This document shows positions 47,598-56,855 of a DNA stretch of 58,481 nucleotides, piece after piece. The stretch comes from a virus. Every line of letters starts with the position of its first letter. The first letter of the stretch is position 1. Both the position numbers and the translations under genes were made by a program. Under the pieces are notes generated by a model that did no database searches, had not been told where the DNA came from, and saw only the letters and a program-made list of their open reading frames with translations. Location: the IMG/VR virus record IMGVR_UViG_3300025132_000042, positions 1 to 58,481 of that record. One strand, written 5' to 3'.

Positions 47598-50500
47598 TTA
47601 ATCATCAAATGATGCACCGGAAGATGCAATCACGAAGTCGATTGCGATGAATTCGATTGCGCGGGCCGGCTTGACCATAATCTTCGCGTAGAGGATGTTT
47701 TGGTCAATAAGGTCCGGAGTCGTGGTTGTTTCATCAAGAATCAGACGATAATCAGTGATACCGAACTGAACTTTAACGTTCGCGAGGAACGGCTCAACCA
47801 AGGACTTGAATCGATTCCAAGTTGATTGTACGTTTTGTTCGAAGAGCACCTGCGAAGATATAATCGAGATTTGCTTCTTCAAGTAAATAACCAATCTACG
47901 GACATTGATTCTGTCGAGGGCACTTTGGCGCTCTTGGAGAGTCTTCTGGCCGAATACTACGATTCCGGTTGATGGGAATGAAGCAATTGGGTTAATGTTA
48001 CTGTCGTAGAGTGTATCGCGCTGCTTACTCGTAAGCTTTTCGGTAACTCCGATAATTGGAATACCGGCTGCTCCATCGGTCAGGCCACCGCGGTTAAATC
48101 CGGCGGGAGCAAACCAAACATCGGTTTTAGCTTGTGAGCTTGCAAGAACACCAAGCATCGCAACAGTTGGCGGAATCCAAACGTTGGCGCCTGTGTTGTC
48201 ATCGCGTGTTTGAACCCACGGATAGAACGTTGCACCATAGCTTGAGTCAATTCTGCGAGTGCGGAGCGCTTCAGCTGCCCTAACTGGTGTAGTTTGAAGT
48301 GCAGCCGATTTGTCCGAGTTATATGACTCATGGTTTGGCACATAGACGCTTGGAAGGTCTATAAGAGCCATGGCATCGCCGCGGTTTTCACAGACATTAA
48401 TCGCATGTTCAGTCAGTGCATTATTCGTGAGGCCCGGAACAGTTAACAAGTTCATGTCGACTACTTCGGGATCTGAAACCGTATCAATAGCTCTGCGATA
48501 CGTGTGGTAGATGTAGCTTGTATCTTCGGTAGATGTCGTAGACATTCCTGCATTATATAACGGATCTGGCTTGAAGATATCGAACCCATCGAAACCACCG
48601 TAGAACGGAGCGGTGAAGTTACCGTATCCCGCATTCAAGAGACCATCAATAGAGCCCGAAGTGACGGATCCATTAGCAATTCCTGCTGTAAGACTGTCGG
48701 CATCCTCAAGCTTGACATTAGAGCGAGATCCTGACTGATAGTAGTAGTTACCGTTGGGATCAAGGACAACATCATTGAGACTGAATACGTATGAATAAGC
48801 ATCAACACCGGGGTATGAAGTTGGGTTTAACTCCGGAGTACCGGTGTTTGCAGTAATATCATCCGGGAAGCCACCATATAACAAGTTGTGGGTATCAAGG
48901 ACGCTAGCATCTGCGCGAGTAGAACCGCTTGTTCTCGTAGTTGAGATACCAAAGTAAGAGTCGGTTGGATCTGATTGTCCACCGGCACTGGCTGATACCC
49001 GCAAGCGATCTTTCGGGAAGAAAAACGAGGCTGTAGCTGCTTGAACTGGGACGAACAAGTCGGCCGGGCCGCATCCAGTCTTGCCTCCTGCAACATTGAG
49101 TGCGAATCGGACGCCGGCTCCTTGGGCGCCGCCGACTGTGAGCGCTCCACCACTCATCGGGGTTGCACCAGCAACGTTGCCACTACCGCTCAGCCCTTGT
49201 GCGTTGATAATAAATGTGTTTGCAAACTGGTGACCGACACTGGCGCTGATCAAGTTTCTGAACTTGGGAGGCCCGAAGTAACCGAATGGGAGCAGCGAAG
49301 GTTCGGCACCACCTTCATCAACTTTATCATTCATGTCTACCCAGACATATTTCGATTGGTTGTCATAGTTGCCGTACTCTTTGAGTCTGCGTTCGTTGGA
49401 GTCCCATTCAACATATTTGTCACCGATTACTCGTGCAATATAGTTTGGAGATTTGGGATCAAGGCTGCAGTTGTCGAATCTTTCAAAAACAGTGACATTG
49501 TTGTCAGTGTCGTTAATATCACGGAGCAATACTGTGAAAGTTCCGTAATCCGTAAGCGTTGTGTTCGATTTCCTAATGTTGGTAATCGATACCTTGATGT
49601 TTTTGTGTAACCATCCGCCGTGGCCGCGGCCCTTGAGTCGGAAAAGCTTTTGTTGAGCTTGTGGCTCAAAACCTCTGGTGACTCCGTTAATTTCTTGGCC
49701 AATAATCCAACCAGTTCTGGCTTCTGTTGAGGCCTGACCTTCAAACGCATGAGGGCCAGTAGTGGCTGTTCCACTTAAGGCCAGTCCGAGAACAACACCA
49801 TGTAGATTAGTCAAGCTGTCCATACCGCGATCGCGCAGTTCTTGTTCAAAAGATTCACCCAGAACAATATCATCTGCCGCTGATTGTGGATAAAAAGCGC
49901 CAGCTGTTGAAAGCAATGTTGGGTTTGTGTTGACCCGACGACGAATAAACTTATCACTTGAGTCATCAAAATTAAACTTAATTCTTCGAGAACCCTTGTT
50001 AGAGCCACTGACACATAGTGTAAACAGGCCGTCGGTTCCCATTGATACAACTGCGCCGGCGGCTTCTACGACTTTACCCACAGAGGCAGTACATCCGGTC
50101 CCTTCATCATCACCTTGACGAATGGTGCCTCGAAGCTGAACCGAGCCAGTGTTCATGTAGAATACAGCCGCTAAGTGAAGGGCCCCAGAAGTTTCTCCAA
50201 GAAGATCCATTGAAGATCCTGACTTGGCCACAAAAAGACCGTACGCGCCGCCATTTGCACTAGACTTGGAGGCCGCGGCAGTTCCTAAGTTCTGGGTTGT
50301 TTTGTAGCCTGCTGCAGCAGCGCCGCCGGCAGAACTACCAGCATTAGTTTGCTGGCCCAAAAGTCTTATGTAAGTGAGGGGAGCGACGTTTGCACGCAAG
50401 AATGCTTTTGCTGCGTAAGTTCCGTACATTGGTGACTGAAAGTTTCCATAGCGGTAGACGTCTCCGCCGCCGTTACCGGGAACGGTATCGCCGAACAATT

Positions 50501-50669
50501 CAACAAATTTTGAATAGGACTCGATTTTTGTTGGCGTCATCGCCAAGCCGCGCGCTGATCGACCAATTACTACTGGTCCTATTGCGTCTGCTGACTTAGG
50601 TATAAAGGAGTTATCAATTTCATTGATAAATACTCCGGGAGATACGAATTTGAATTTTTTGACTGACAT
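47598..50669 (-). CDS. Contractile tail sheath protein (gp18-like), extended
   Basis: The protein has 1023 aa, much longer than T4 gp18 (659 aa). The N-terminus FVSPGVFINEIDNSFIP and the C-terminus FEQNVQSTWNRFKSLVEPFLANVKVQFGITDYRLILDETTTTPDLIDQNI with VKPARAIEFIAIDFVI are typical sheath ends. The middle carries extra Gly/Ser/Thr-rich regions (~100-700) that probably form surface domains. The sheath contracts to drive the tube through the envelope. A late motif lies 51-58 nt upstream. Confidence 0.95.
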   Translation of the reverse strand: MSVKKFKFVSPGVFINEIDNSFIPKSADAIGPVVIGRSARGLAMTPTKIESYSKFVELFGDTVPGNGGGDVYRYGNFQSPMYGTYAAKAFLRANVAPLTYIRLLGQQTNAGSSAGGAAAAGYKTTQNLGTAAASKSSANGGAYGLFVAKSGSSMDLLGETSGALHLAAVFYMNTGSVQLRGTIRQGDDEGTGCTASVGKVVEAAGAVVSMGTDGLFTLCVSGSNKGSRRIKFNFDDSSDKFIRRRVNTNPTLLSTAGAFYPQSAADDIVLGESFEQELRDRGMDSLTNLHGVVLGLALSGTATTGPHAFEGQASTEARTGWIIGQEINGVTRGFEPQAQQKLFRLKGRGHGGWLHKNIKVSITNIRKSNTTLTDYGTFTVLLRDINDTDNNVTVFERFDNCSLDPKSPNYIARVIGDKYVEWDSNERRLKEYGNYDNQSKYVWVDMNDKVDEGGAEPSLLPFGYFGPPKFRNLISASVGHQFANTFIINAQGLSGSGNVAGATPMSGGALTVGGAQGAGVRFALNVAGGKTGCGPADLFVPVQAATASFFFPKDRLRVSASAGGQSDPTDSYFGISTTRTSGSTRADASVLDTHNLLYGGFPDDITANTGTPELNPTSYPGVDAYSYVFSLNDVVLDPNGNYYYQSGSRSNVKLEDADSLTAGIANGSVTSGSIDGLLNAGYGNFTAPFYGGFDGFDIFKPDPLYNAGMSTTSTEDTSYIYHTYRRAIDTVSDPEVVDMNLLTVPGLTNNALTEHAINVCENRGDAMALIDLPSVYVPNHESYNSDKSAALQTTPVRAAEALRTRRIDSSYGATFYPWVQTRDDNTGANVWIPPTVAMLGVLASSQAKTDVWFAPAGFNRGGLTDGAAGIPIIGVTEKLTSKQRDTLYDSNINPIASFPSTGIVVFGQKTLQERQSALDRINVRRLVIYLKKQISIISSQVLFEQNVQSTWNRFKSLVEPFLANVKVQFGITDYRLILDETTTTPDLIDQNILYAKIMVKPARAIEFIAIDFVIASSGASFDD

Positions 50670-50719
50670 GTTTTAACTTCCCCTCGATAAATTAGATATG
50701 TGATAGTGCAATCATACTT

Positions 50720-50727
50720 TAAATAGT
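50720..50727 (-). promoter_or_regulatory. Candidate late promoter motif ACTATTTA (sheath gene)
   Basis: The minus strand reads AACACTATTTAAAGTATG 51-58 nt before the sheath ATG. It lies just after the hairpin at 50743-50757, i.e. between the end of the preceding transcription unit and the sheath gene. Confidence 0.45.
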
Positions 50728-50742
50728 GTTTTTAAACCCAAA

Positions 50743-50757
50743 AGGCTTCAAAAGCCT
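50743..50757 (-). terminator. Small hairpin after the sheath-completion gene
   Basis: AGGCTT (50743-50748) pairs with AAGCCT (50752-50757) around CAA. Downstream on the minus strand is TTTTGGG, a weak U-rich tail. It may be a weak terminator before the sheath gene. Confidence 0.4.
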
Positions 50758-50801
50758 GTTCAGGAACTAATAAAAAGATCTGGTATTCTTCTCAGGAACC
50801 A

Positions 50802-51707
50802 TTATTTTAAGTCACCGAAGAAGTTCATCTCGCCGGCGGGGGCCTCTCTTTCTTGCGGATAGGATACTTCTACAACGTTTTCGTCTATTCTAACAATCGG
50901 TCTGTCATCGTTTTTACCTTCGCCAATTAAGTATCCTAAAACTTTTATGTTTATTTCAGTTTGGAACAACCGAGTATCTTCACTTAAATTTGCAACATTG
51001 TTGTTTTGTGCAAAGTTTTGCTCGATAAATGCTTCATACAGATGCCCGTCACGCTTCAAAACAAAAGAATTTATTTGGCCAGTTCTGGTTATGAATGGTG
51101 CTATTAAGTCGTTCATCTGTTGTTGGTACTCAGTTTTCATTATAATCTTATAATCAATATTCACATATACCGGGATCGGAATAGATAAAGATTGTATTAC
51201 TACTTTGGAATTTTTCCTTGGGTACCACAGTTGCCTTTTTTTGTCCGAAGGTTTGGCGGCGATTCCATTTGGATCTATGCGAGCACCAGAAGCAACTGCA
51301 AAGTTTCTAGTCTTATCTTCTACTATCCTTTTTGCTATTACTATTCTGCCTGTTCGGCCATCTTTATTTTTAGAATACAGGTGAGCTTGAAACCCGCCTT
51401 TTCTATTGGGATCTTTTGTCATTGCGGTTCTTTGAATTGAGATTACTGGCAATTTAAGGGCGCCATCATCATCCCTTAGTTCTTTCGCATTCTTTATTTG
51501 AAACGATCGCTCGGGAGATTGCCACAAAACTGGTATTCTTCTTGAACCTTCGTTGGTTATGGCTGATAATTTTAAATCTTCTTTTAACCAAGATACCATA
51601 GCGTAATCAATCGTCTCTATCGTCGATGAAAGCATGCCAATTTCTTTTAATGTAGCTTTTGACGCACCGGAGGGCAGTAAAGCAAAGTCAAAATTGTCAG
51701 GAAGCAT
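50802..51707 (-). CDS. Neck/tail sheath-completion protein (gp15-like)
   Basis: The protein has 301 aa, near the length of T4 gp15 (272 aa). The most conserved part is VVIQSLSIPIPVYVNIDYKIIMKTEYQQQMNDLIAPFIT, followed by INSFVLKRDGHLYEAFIEQNF and FQTEINIKVLGYLIGEGKN. Such a 'PVYV-(N/T)-x-x-YKI-x-x-x-(T/A)-x-Y-x-QQ-x-N-x-L' block is found in tail completion/sheath stabiliser proteins. It sits between a connector gene and the sheath gene, the position of gp15/gp3 functions. It overlaps the preceding gene by 11 nt; AGAGGA precedes the ATG. Confidence 0.65.
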   Translation of the reverse strand: MLPDNFDFALLPSGASKATLKEIGMLSSTIETIDYAMVSWLKEDLKLSAITNEGSRRIPVLWQSPERSFQIKNAKELRDDDGALKLPVISIQRTAMTKDPNRKGGFQAHLYSKNKDGRTGRIVIAKRIVEDKTRNFAVASGARIDPNGIAAKPSDKKRQLWYPRKNSKVVIQSLSIPIPVYVNIDYKIIMKTEYQQQMNDLIAPFITRTGQINSFVLKRDGHLYEAFIEQNFAQNNNVANLSEDTRLFQTEINIKVLGYLIGEGKNDDRPIVRIDENVVEVSYPQEREAPAGEMNFFGDLK

Positions 51708-52185
51708 TGAAAAGTCCTCTTCTAGCTCTTCTGCATCTTGCAGCTATTTCAAAATCTTGGCCGGCCTGACCAAAAAGCAAGCGTGGCTCGCTGAGTTTGA
51801 CTATCTCATAGTAACTATCGTTGTAAAGTACAAAATCACCTTCTCTGACATATAAGTCTTGATCTTCTTCCAATCTTCTTTTGTGAAAATGCACCATAAT
51901 CTCCCAACTTTTATCAATACCAACATCTTCCATATAATCAGTAGAGAAGTCGGTGTATTCAATTAACGCATATACTCGTATTGGCGGTAAAAACGTTTTT
52001 TCAACAGCTTCGCCGTATAATTCGTGAAAATTGGTCGTTGATAAATCGATAGAATAATAAAGTATTTGTTGACCAATTATTTTTTCTATTAATTCGTCGT
52101 TAACTTGTTTTACAAGGTCTCTTTCTTTTTTCCCAAGAAACAAGGGTGGCGGCGGGGCATCTGGCTTTTTCCAATCATTAGACAT
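51697..52185 (-). CDS. Neck/head-tail connector protein, 162 aa
   Basis: The protein has 162 aa. The N-terminus is proline-rich (KPDAPPPPLFLGKKERDL). The rest is a strand-helix fold ending in GDFVLYNDSYYEIVKLSEPRLLFGQAGQDFEIAARCRRARRG, a strand pattern common to head-completion or neck proteins ('GD-(F/L)-(V/I)-x-(Y/F)-x-x-x-(F/Y)-Y-E-I'). It sits between the gp13-like and gp15-like genes, as T4 gp14 does, though the resemblance to gp14 itself is not shown. Function is inferred from order. Confidence 0.6.
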   Translation of the reverse strand: MSNDWKKPDAPPPPLFLGKKERDLVKQVNDELIEKIIGQQILYYSIDLSTTNFHELYGEAVEKTFLPPIRVYALIEYTDFSTDYMEDVGIDKSWEIMVHFHKRRLEEDQDLYVREGDFVLYNDSYYEIVKLSEPRLLFGQAGQDFEIAARCRRARRGLFNAS

Positions 52186-52193
52186 TCTTCAAG

Positions 52194-53486
52194 TTATCCT
52201 ACAAATATTGGCAGCGGTGAGTTTTTCAAAGTGGCCGTTGCTGCATCAGCTTTTTCTTGATCAGTCTTCATTAGTGCTGGATATTCCATTTCTTTGAGCA
52301 TTTCTTTTAGCTTGTCTCTGAGTTCAAGTTGTTCTTCTTTAGCTTGTGATAATAGTTCGCTATAGTTTAGTGTTACACTTTCGCCGGGAATTGGAACAGT
52401 CGTAAACTTACCGCGGATCTGGCCGAGCATCTCTTTGCAAAGTGCCAACGAATATTTTCTAATCCATTGTTTACCGATGGAGTTGATGTTGTTGTATGGG
52501 ATGTTTGCAAAAGGAAGTGTGTTCATGTTGTTAATACCATTTACGCCGGATTCAAATGCATCAGTTTCATCCCACGCATTTTCTTCTATATAAAACCTGA
52601 AGAAGATCCTGTCGTCCGGACCAAACGAATAATCGCTCGGTGTGGGGTACAATCTTAATCGATTTGCTATTATTTCGTAGGAGTAATGAGACGTTCTTGT
52701 ATAGATTGAGTCTTCATACATAATTGCCTGCATTTTATTTTGCCACGTTGGTACAATTTCGAAAGTTGAATCATCTGCGAACTGTCCGTATGTGGAATAA
52801 TTACCAACGACTCCGATTCCGCCATAATAACCATAAAATCTCCACATAGCTCTTGGGGATTTATAAAAAACTTTGGTTACAATTATCCTTTTGTTATCTA
52901 CTTTGCCAGAAAAACCTATATTGTTCCCAGAATCGTCTTTTCCGCTGGCTGAGGCGGTTTCTACGATTGTTTGTAGATCATAATCCTGCATATTGGTCAC
53001 TGGGGCGAATGAAGCTGAATACTGTCTTTGGGTACCGCCCATACCACTGATTGAAGATAACCCATCTCCGACTTTTTTGGCAATTGAAAAATGCATTTTT
53101 GGCATTTTTAATTCAACGTGAGTACCTCCCAAACTAGAAGATAGTGAACCAGACTTCATATTACCTAAATGGTCAAAGGTGCCTGTAGCGTTACCTATAT
53201 AATCTGAGAGGACATTTTTGCTTTGGTGTAAATTTACAATATACGAATATTCTAGGACCGCCTCTTCATAGGCTGAGTAAACATTTGCTGGTGTTAACTC
53301 AATATCTATGACATCACCACCCAGCTTTTTATAAACGTAATTAACTTGTAGGGCGGCGCCGCTTAGGAAATCAATCGAACCAGTATACATCCCAAATGGC
53401 ACGGCTGCAGCTACTTTGTCTGCACTGCCTGTTGAGGTTAGGACTATGGCGCTTGTTTGTGAAATTGGATTTAAATCGGTTGGCAT
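52194..53486 (-). CDS. Neck/head completion protein (gp13-like)
   Basis: The protein has 430 aa. The C-terminal ~110 residues (IGKQWIRKYSLALCKEMLGQIRGKFTTVPIPGESVTLNYSELLSQAKEE) form the helical pattern I recall in phage neck/connector proteins next to the capsid gene. It also holds IFFRFYIEENAWDE near residue 300 and a YEEAVLEYSYIVN helix near residue 75. No catalytic motif. It follows the major capsid gene and its terminators, and has an ACTAYTTA motif 30-37 nt upstream. AAAGGAA precedes the ATG. Confidence 0.65.
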   Translation of the reverse strand: MPTDLNPISQTSAIVLTSTGSADKVAAAVPFGMYTGSIDFLSGAALQVNYVYKKLGGDVIDIELTPANVYSAYEEAVLEYSYIVNLHQSKNVLSDYIGNATGTFDHLGNMKSGSLSSSLGGTHVELKMPKMHFSIAKKVGDGLSSISGMGGTQRQYSASFAPVTNMQDYDLQTIVETASASGKDDSGNNIGFSGKVDNKRIIVTKVFYKSPRAMWRFYGYYGGIGVVGNYSTYGQFADDSTFEIVPTWQNKMQAIMYEDSIYTRTSHYSYEIIANRLRLYPTPSDYSFGPDDRIFFRFYIEENAWDETDAFESGVNGINNMNTLPFANIPYNNINSIGKQWIRKYSLALCKEMLGQIRGKFTTVPIPGESVTLNYSELLSQAKEEQLELRDKLKEMLKEMEYPALMKTDQEKADAATATLKNSPLPIFVG

Positions 53487-53515
53487 TAAAAATGGTTCCT
53501 TTGACGTCTATAAGT

Positions 53516-53523
53516 TAAATAGT
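53516..53523 (-). promoter_or_regulatory. Candidate late promoter motif ACTATTTA (neck gene)
   Basis: The minus strand reads AAACTATTTAACTTATAG, 30-37 nt before the ATG of the gp13-like gene, directly after the third dyad of this gap. It is an exact copy of the recurrent octamer. Confidence 0.45.
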
Positions 53524-53603
53524 TTTTCATAATACAAAAAATGAAAATCTCAAAAATTTACCGGCGAAAAAATTTGAGAAATCAACTTTTTGGCAGTTAG
53601 CTA

Positions 53604-53639
53604 GCAAAATAAAGCCCCGTGTCCTTTTGGAACGGGGCT
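53604..53639 (-). terminator. Strong rho-independent terminator
   Basis: AGCCCCGT (53613-53620) pairs with ACGGGGCT (53632-53639). Additional TCC/GGA pairs close the loop with one bulged base. On the minus strand it is followed by TTTATTTTG. It lies ~60 nt after the ACTACTTA motif at 53682, so it could end a short transcript. Confidence 0.85.
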
Positions 53640-53676
53640 CTAATCCTTTGTTGAATAATGATGCGTCGTATTTGCT
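53604..53676 (-). ncRNA. Candidate late small RNA (hypothetical)
   Basis: A possible transcript starts after the ACTACTTA motif (53689-53682) and ends at the strong terminator at 53604-53639, giving about 65-75 nt. No reading frame of useful length with a ribosome site is seen in it. Its existence rests on the motif being a promoter. The start position given is approximate. Confidence 0.3.
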
Positions 53677-53681
53677 GTTTA

Positions 53682-53689
53682 TAAGTAGT
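53682..53689 (-). promoter_or_regulatory. ACTACTTA motif without a gene
   Basis: The minus strand reads CACTACTTATAAACAGC. Unlike the other copies it does not lie 20-55 nt before a coding start, but before a terminator, which raises the small-RNA possibility. Confidence 0.4.
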
Positions 53690-53722
53690 GGCAATAATGA
53701 CTAAAATACTCCAAGGCTACAT

Positions 53723-53757
53723 AAAAACAAAAACCCCCGCCACCGAGGTGACAGGGG
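53723..53757 (-). terminator. Strong rho-independent terminator of the capsid gene
   Basis: An 11-bp stem with three G-U pairs (53734-53744 with 53747-53757, 2-nt loop) is followed on the minus strand by TTTTTGTTTTT. It lies 39 nt after the capsid stop, so it likely separates high-level capsid transcription from the neck and tail genes. Confidence 0.9.
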
Positions 53758-53795
53758 AGTTTGTTCGTTAGCGACTATAAGTCTGATCCGTTAGA

Positions 53796-55610
53796 TCATC
53801 CTCCAGATTCGCCGGTCAATCCACGCACGATAACAATACCGTACATATCGGGACGTACCATCTTCTTCGCATAACGAGTCATCACGCCCTTGCGAGGCAC
53901 GAAGTCTTCTGGTCCGAAGATAGTAGGTGTGGTTTGCAGTGGCACGTATGGTGCGTACACATATCCGCTTTCAAGGAAAGAGGATCCGCGACGTCCAACG
54001 AGCAGCACGTTACGCAAGAAGTATGGGTCAACGATAACGTCGAACTTCTTGTTTAGCGCACCAACCTTAACCGCTCCGATATCACCAGTTTCTGCATCAG
54101 CTGTGACGCTAGCGCGGAATCCAGAGGTGAACTCAAGGATGTTAGCGACTTCGGGTCCGCAGACGACGAAGTTAGCGCCACCGCGAAGAGTCTTGCGGTG
54201 AATAGCAGCAGAAACATCATTGATGGTTTCAATGAGAGTTTCGTACCACTCGGAGACAGTACCCGTGAAGTCGGGTGCCTTGGAACTAGCGCCAATCTCA
54301 GCACCGGTGTCGCGGTTAACGAATAGACCCGGAGAACGGGACCAGTATTGAGTTGCAGCGGTAGCACCATTAACCAAGTCAGCTAAGATTTCACGATCGA
54401 TTTCAAGAGCAATTTGCTCCGAAAGGATCGATGTAAGCTCGACCTCTGCATCAAGGTTGTGGTAGGCGTTAAGGTCTTGACCTAACTCCGGAGTCCACTT
54501 AGCCTTGAGCTTCTTGGTTTGCGCGGTGATCGCGATTGAATCGACCTTGATGTCGATCTCTGGGATGTCAGCTTCGCCTTCAAGTCCCCACTCGGTTTGA
54601 CCAACAACGGCACCAAGCGCAGCTGCGTTAGTGATGTCATCAGTTTGCGCATACGAAACAGTCGTGTGAGACGACGTAAGCGTTTTGAGCAATTTGTCCG
54701 AAAGGTTCTTTGGAAGGTGGGCTCCACCACCATCAGAACCAGTACTTACGAACACCAACTTAAGACGTGGTGTGGACGAAGCACTGACAAGGGTGGTGTG
54801 ACGACGAAGAAGGCGCGCCATTGGCACGTTTAACGCGGCGTCTGGACTGAGCACTACTCCGTTACCACCAGAACTCGAAACGTTAAACGATTGAGGACCG
54901 ATGTTTTGCACATCAACTTGGTCAAGGCCCGAAAGAAGGACCGTGACCTCAGCAACAAGAGTAGAACCTGATACTAGATCTGGATCGAATTCGATTGCCT
55001 TGTGAAGATGCGATGCCGAAGCTTCTTGGGAACCCCAGCGACCGTAAGGGCCTGCTGCTGGAGTAAGTGTAATCCCGTTGGCAAGAGCCGAACCAGTTGG
55101 AGACGAGTAACCGTTATTAAGGTTATATGCGCCACCAGCAAGGCCAACACCGTGCTCATCGAGATCAACACCACCAGTGATTGTGGAACCAACGCGGTTA
55201 CCACCATAGAGCGAGCTACTAATCTTGTAACCCAAACGGTCAGTGGTAATGGCGTGGCCGCCGGCTTCTTGGCTGACCGTGAAGTCAAGGAAGAAGATGA
55301 GTCCACTTGGGAGACTCATTGGTTGAACGGAAACGAGATCGTTTGCGATCAGACCTGCGAAAACGCGTCGGACGATTGGGAATGCAACTGCTGCAAAACC
55401 CTCAACGTCGCCACCAGCCATGCTGGAGCTTTCGCGGAGTAGTTCTTTTGCTTGGTTTTCAAGCAAGCGAGCCATGGACGAACGTTTACGGCTATCATCT
55501 AAGCCTTCAAGAAGTCCGGTCTTTTCCCACTTTGAGAGTAGGGCATGACCTTCGGCGCGCATATCTCGATTAACCATACCTTCGGTTAATCGTTCTATGA
55601 TACTAGACAT
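53796..55610 (-). CDS. Major capsid protein (gp23-like)
   Basis: The protein has 604 aa, larger than T4 gp23 (521 aa). Residues ~45-120 contain MARLLENQAKELLRESSSMAGGDVEGFAAVAFPIVRRVFAGLIANDLVSVQPMSLPSGLIFFLDF, the HK97-fold N-arm region typical of T4-type capsid proteins. The C-terminus (NKKFDVIVDPYFLRNVLLVGRRGSSFLESGYVYAPYVPL and RKGMMTRYAKKMV-like end) is the usual P-domain. An inserted region (~140-300) is Gly/Ser-rich. The N-terminal ~65 residues are probably removed by a prohead protease. AAGGAGGT precedes the ATG, the strongest ribosome site in the window. Confidence 0.95.
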   Translation of the reverse strand: MSSIIERLTEGMVNRDMRAEGHALLSKWEKTGLLEGLDDSRKRSSMARLLENQAKELLRESSSMAGGDVEGFAAVAFPIVRRVFAGLIANDLVSVQPMSLPSGLIFFLDFTVSQEAGGHAITTDRLGYKISSSLYGGNRVGSTITGGVDLDEHGVGLAGGAYNLNNGYSSPTGSALANGITLTPAAGPYGRWGSQEASASHLHKAIEFDPDLVSGSTLVAEVTVLLSGLDQVDVQNIGPQSFNVSSSGGNGVVLSPDAALNVPMARLLRRHTTLVSASSTPRLKLVFVSTGSDGGGAHLPKNLSDKLLKTLTSSHTTVSYAQTDDITNAAALGAVVGQTEWGLEGEADIPEIDIKVDSIAITAQTKKLKAKWTPELGQDLNAYHNLDAEVELTSILSEQIALEIDREILADLVNGATAATQYWSRSPGLFVNRDTGAEIGASSKAPDFTGTVSEWYETLIETINDVSAAIHRKTLRGGANFVVCGPEVANILEFTSGFRASVTADAETGDIGAVKVGALNKKFDVIVDPYFLRNVLLVGRRGSSFLESGYVYAPYVPLQTTPTIFGPEDFVPRKGVMTRYAKKMVRPDMYGIVIVRGLTGESGG

Positions 55611-55642
55611 TTTAAAATACCTCCTTTAAATTATATGTATTT

Positions 55643-56821
55643 TTAGTTTATACCTGCTAGTTTTTTCATTCTCTCGGAGAATGAGTCGGTTTGCACAGTC
55701 TCTTGACGAGATGCGCGTATAACAGAGGTAGGACGGGTAATAGCCTCGCTCAGTGATTTGGGTGTCTTGTTTGGTATAGACTCCACTGCGCTTTCAAGGG
55801 TTTTAAATATTGTCCTCGCTTCTGTTACTGAACCAGCGCTAGAAATCGCTTCGACAATTTTATCTTTTTGTCGCTCATTTAAGGAGGTATTTCTTAATAC
55901 TCGGTTCGTGTAAAGCAAACGTGCGTTTGAAAGATTTACATCTTCAAGATTCTCTTTCATTTCATAAAACGCTTGCTTGTACTTATCAGCTTCTGAGGAT
56001 GCCTGTTTATTTTCTAAAACTAGGTCCTCAAGAGCTTGTTTAAGATCTTGTAATTCTTCTTGCACATCAGTACTACGACGATGTGCTAATTCTCTTTCTG
56101 TTTCGTGTATGACGTCTTCGGCAGAGCGGCCGGCCCAGCCTCCAAGCTCGCCACGTACATCAACTGTTAATTTTTCCATGATTGCGGCGAGCAGTGCGTC
56201 TTCATCAAGTCCTGAGTCGACAGACTCTGCGGCAATTGCAGAAATTTGGGCTAAATCTCCCATCCGATCAGCTGCTTCTCCAGCCTTCTCGTCTTCAATT
56301 TGGCCGGCATACGAGACTTTATCGGTTGTATCAGTAAGAGAGCCTTCCTCAAGCTCATCTTCTTCCTCTATAGTCTCCTCTTCCTCTTCAATAGTTTCAT
56401 CGTCACCTTCCAAAATACTTTCAAGGTCAGCTAATTCAACTTCTTGCTCATCAAGTTCTGCTGCAAAGGCTTTTACCGCCTCTTCAAGCGCTGGGAGATC
56501 TAAGTTAATCTCGACAGACTCTCCGTCTTCGATCGAATCTGTGATTTCGCCTTCCTCTTCTGCTAAATCATCGGCGGCCGCTAAGGGCACGTCTTCAACT
56601 ACATCGTCAGATGAAATTGAAGGCCCAGTTTCCATACCCATGTCTTGGGTCATAGAATCGAGGCCTTGTGGTACTCCTAAATCTTCTTGTTCTAAGATTT
56701 TATCAAGCGTTTTTCTTACTTCATCCGAATATTTCTCGATAATCGAGGACTCGGCGGTCCTAAGCGCTGTTTCACGTAGTGCTTTTGCGTCGACAATAGC
56801 TTCTTTTAATAAGTTTGACAT
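55643..56821 (-). CDS. Prohead core/scaffold protein (gp22-like)
   Basis: The protein has 392 aa and is very acidic (clusters of Glu/Asp at ~75-165) and helical, with a long coiled coil around residues 240-310. The start (SNLLKEAIVDAKALRETALRTAESSIIEKY) and the end (FSERMKKLAGIN) are typical of T4-type core proteins. It immediately precedes the capsid gene, as gp22 does before gp23. The core guides capsid assembly and is degraded by the prohead protease. An ACTAYTTA motif lies 35-42 nt upstream and AGGAG precedes the ATG. Confidence 0.85.
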   Translation of the reverse strand: MSNLLKEAIVDAKALRETALRTAESSIIEKYSDEVRKTLDKILEQEDLGVPQGLDSMTQDMGMETGPSISSDDVVEDVPLAAADDLAEEEGEITDSIEDGESVEINLDLPALEEAVKAFAAELDEQEVELADLESILEGDDETIEEEEETIEEEDELEEGSLTDTTDKVSYAGQIEDEKAGEAADRMGDLAQISAIAAESVDSGLDEDALLAAIMEKLTVDVRGELGGWAGRSAEDVIHETERELAHRRSTDVQEELQDLKQALEDLVLENKQASSEADKYKQAFYEMKENLEDVNLSNARLLYTNRVLRNTSLNERQKDKIVEAISSAGSVTEARTIFKTLESAVESIPNKTPKSLSEAITRPTSVIRASRQETVQTDSFSERMKKLAGIN

Positions 56822-56855
56822 TCATTTGCTCCTAAATGGCAGTTATATACAAAAA

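Larger units (their letters stand above)
53487..53795. other. 309-nt non-coding gap after the capsid gene
   Basis: No gene is seen. Moving along the minus strand the gap holds a strong terminator for the capsid gene (53723-53757), an ACTACTTA motif (53689-53682), a second strong terminator (53604-53639), an A/T-rich third dyad (53548-53554 with 53573-53579, followed by TTTTCATTTTTT), and an ACTATTTA motif (53523-53516) before the neck gene. The motif between two terminators encloses a possible small RNA. Confidence 0.6.
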
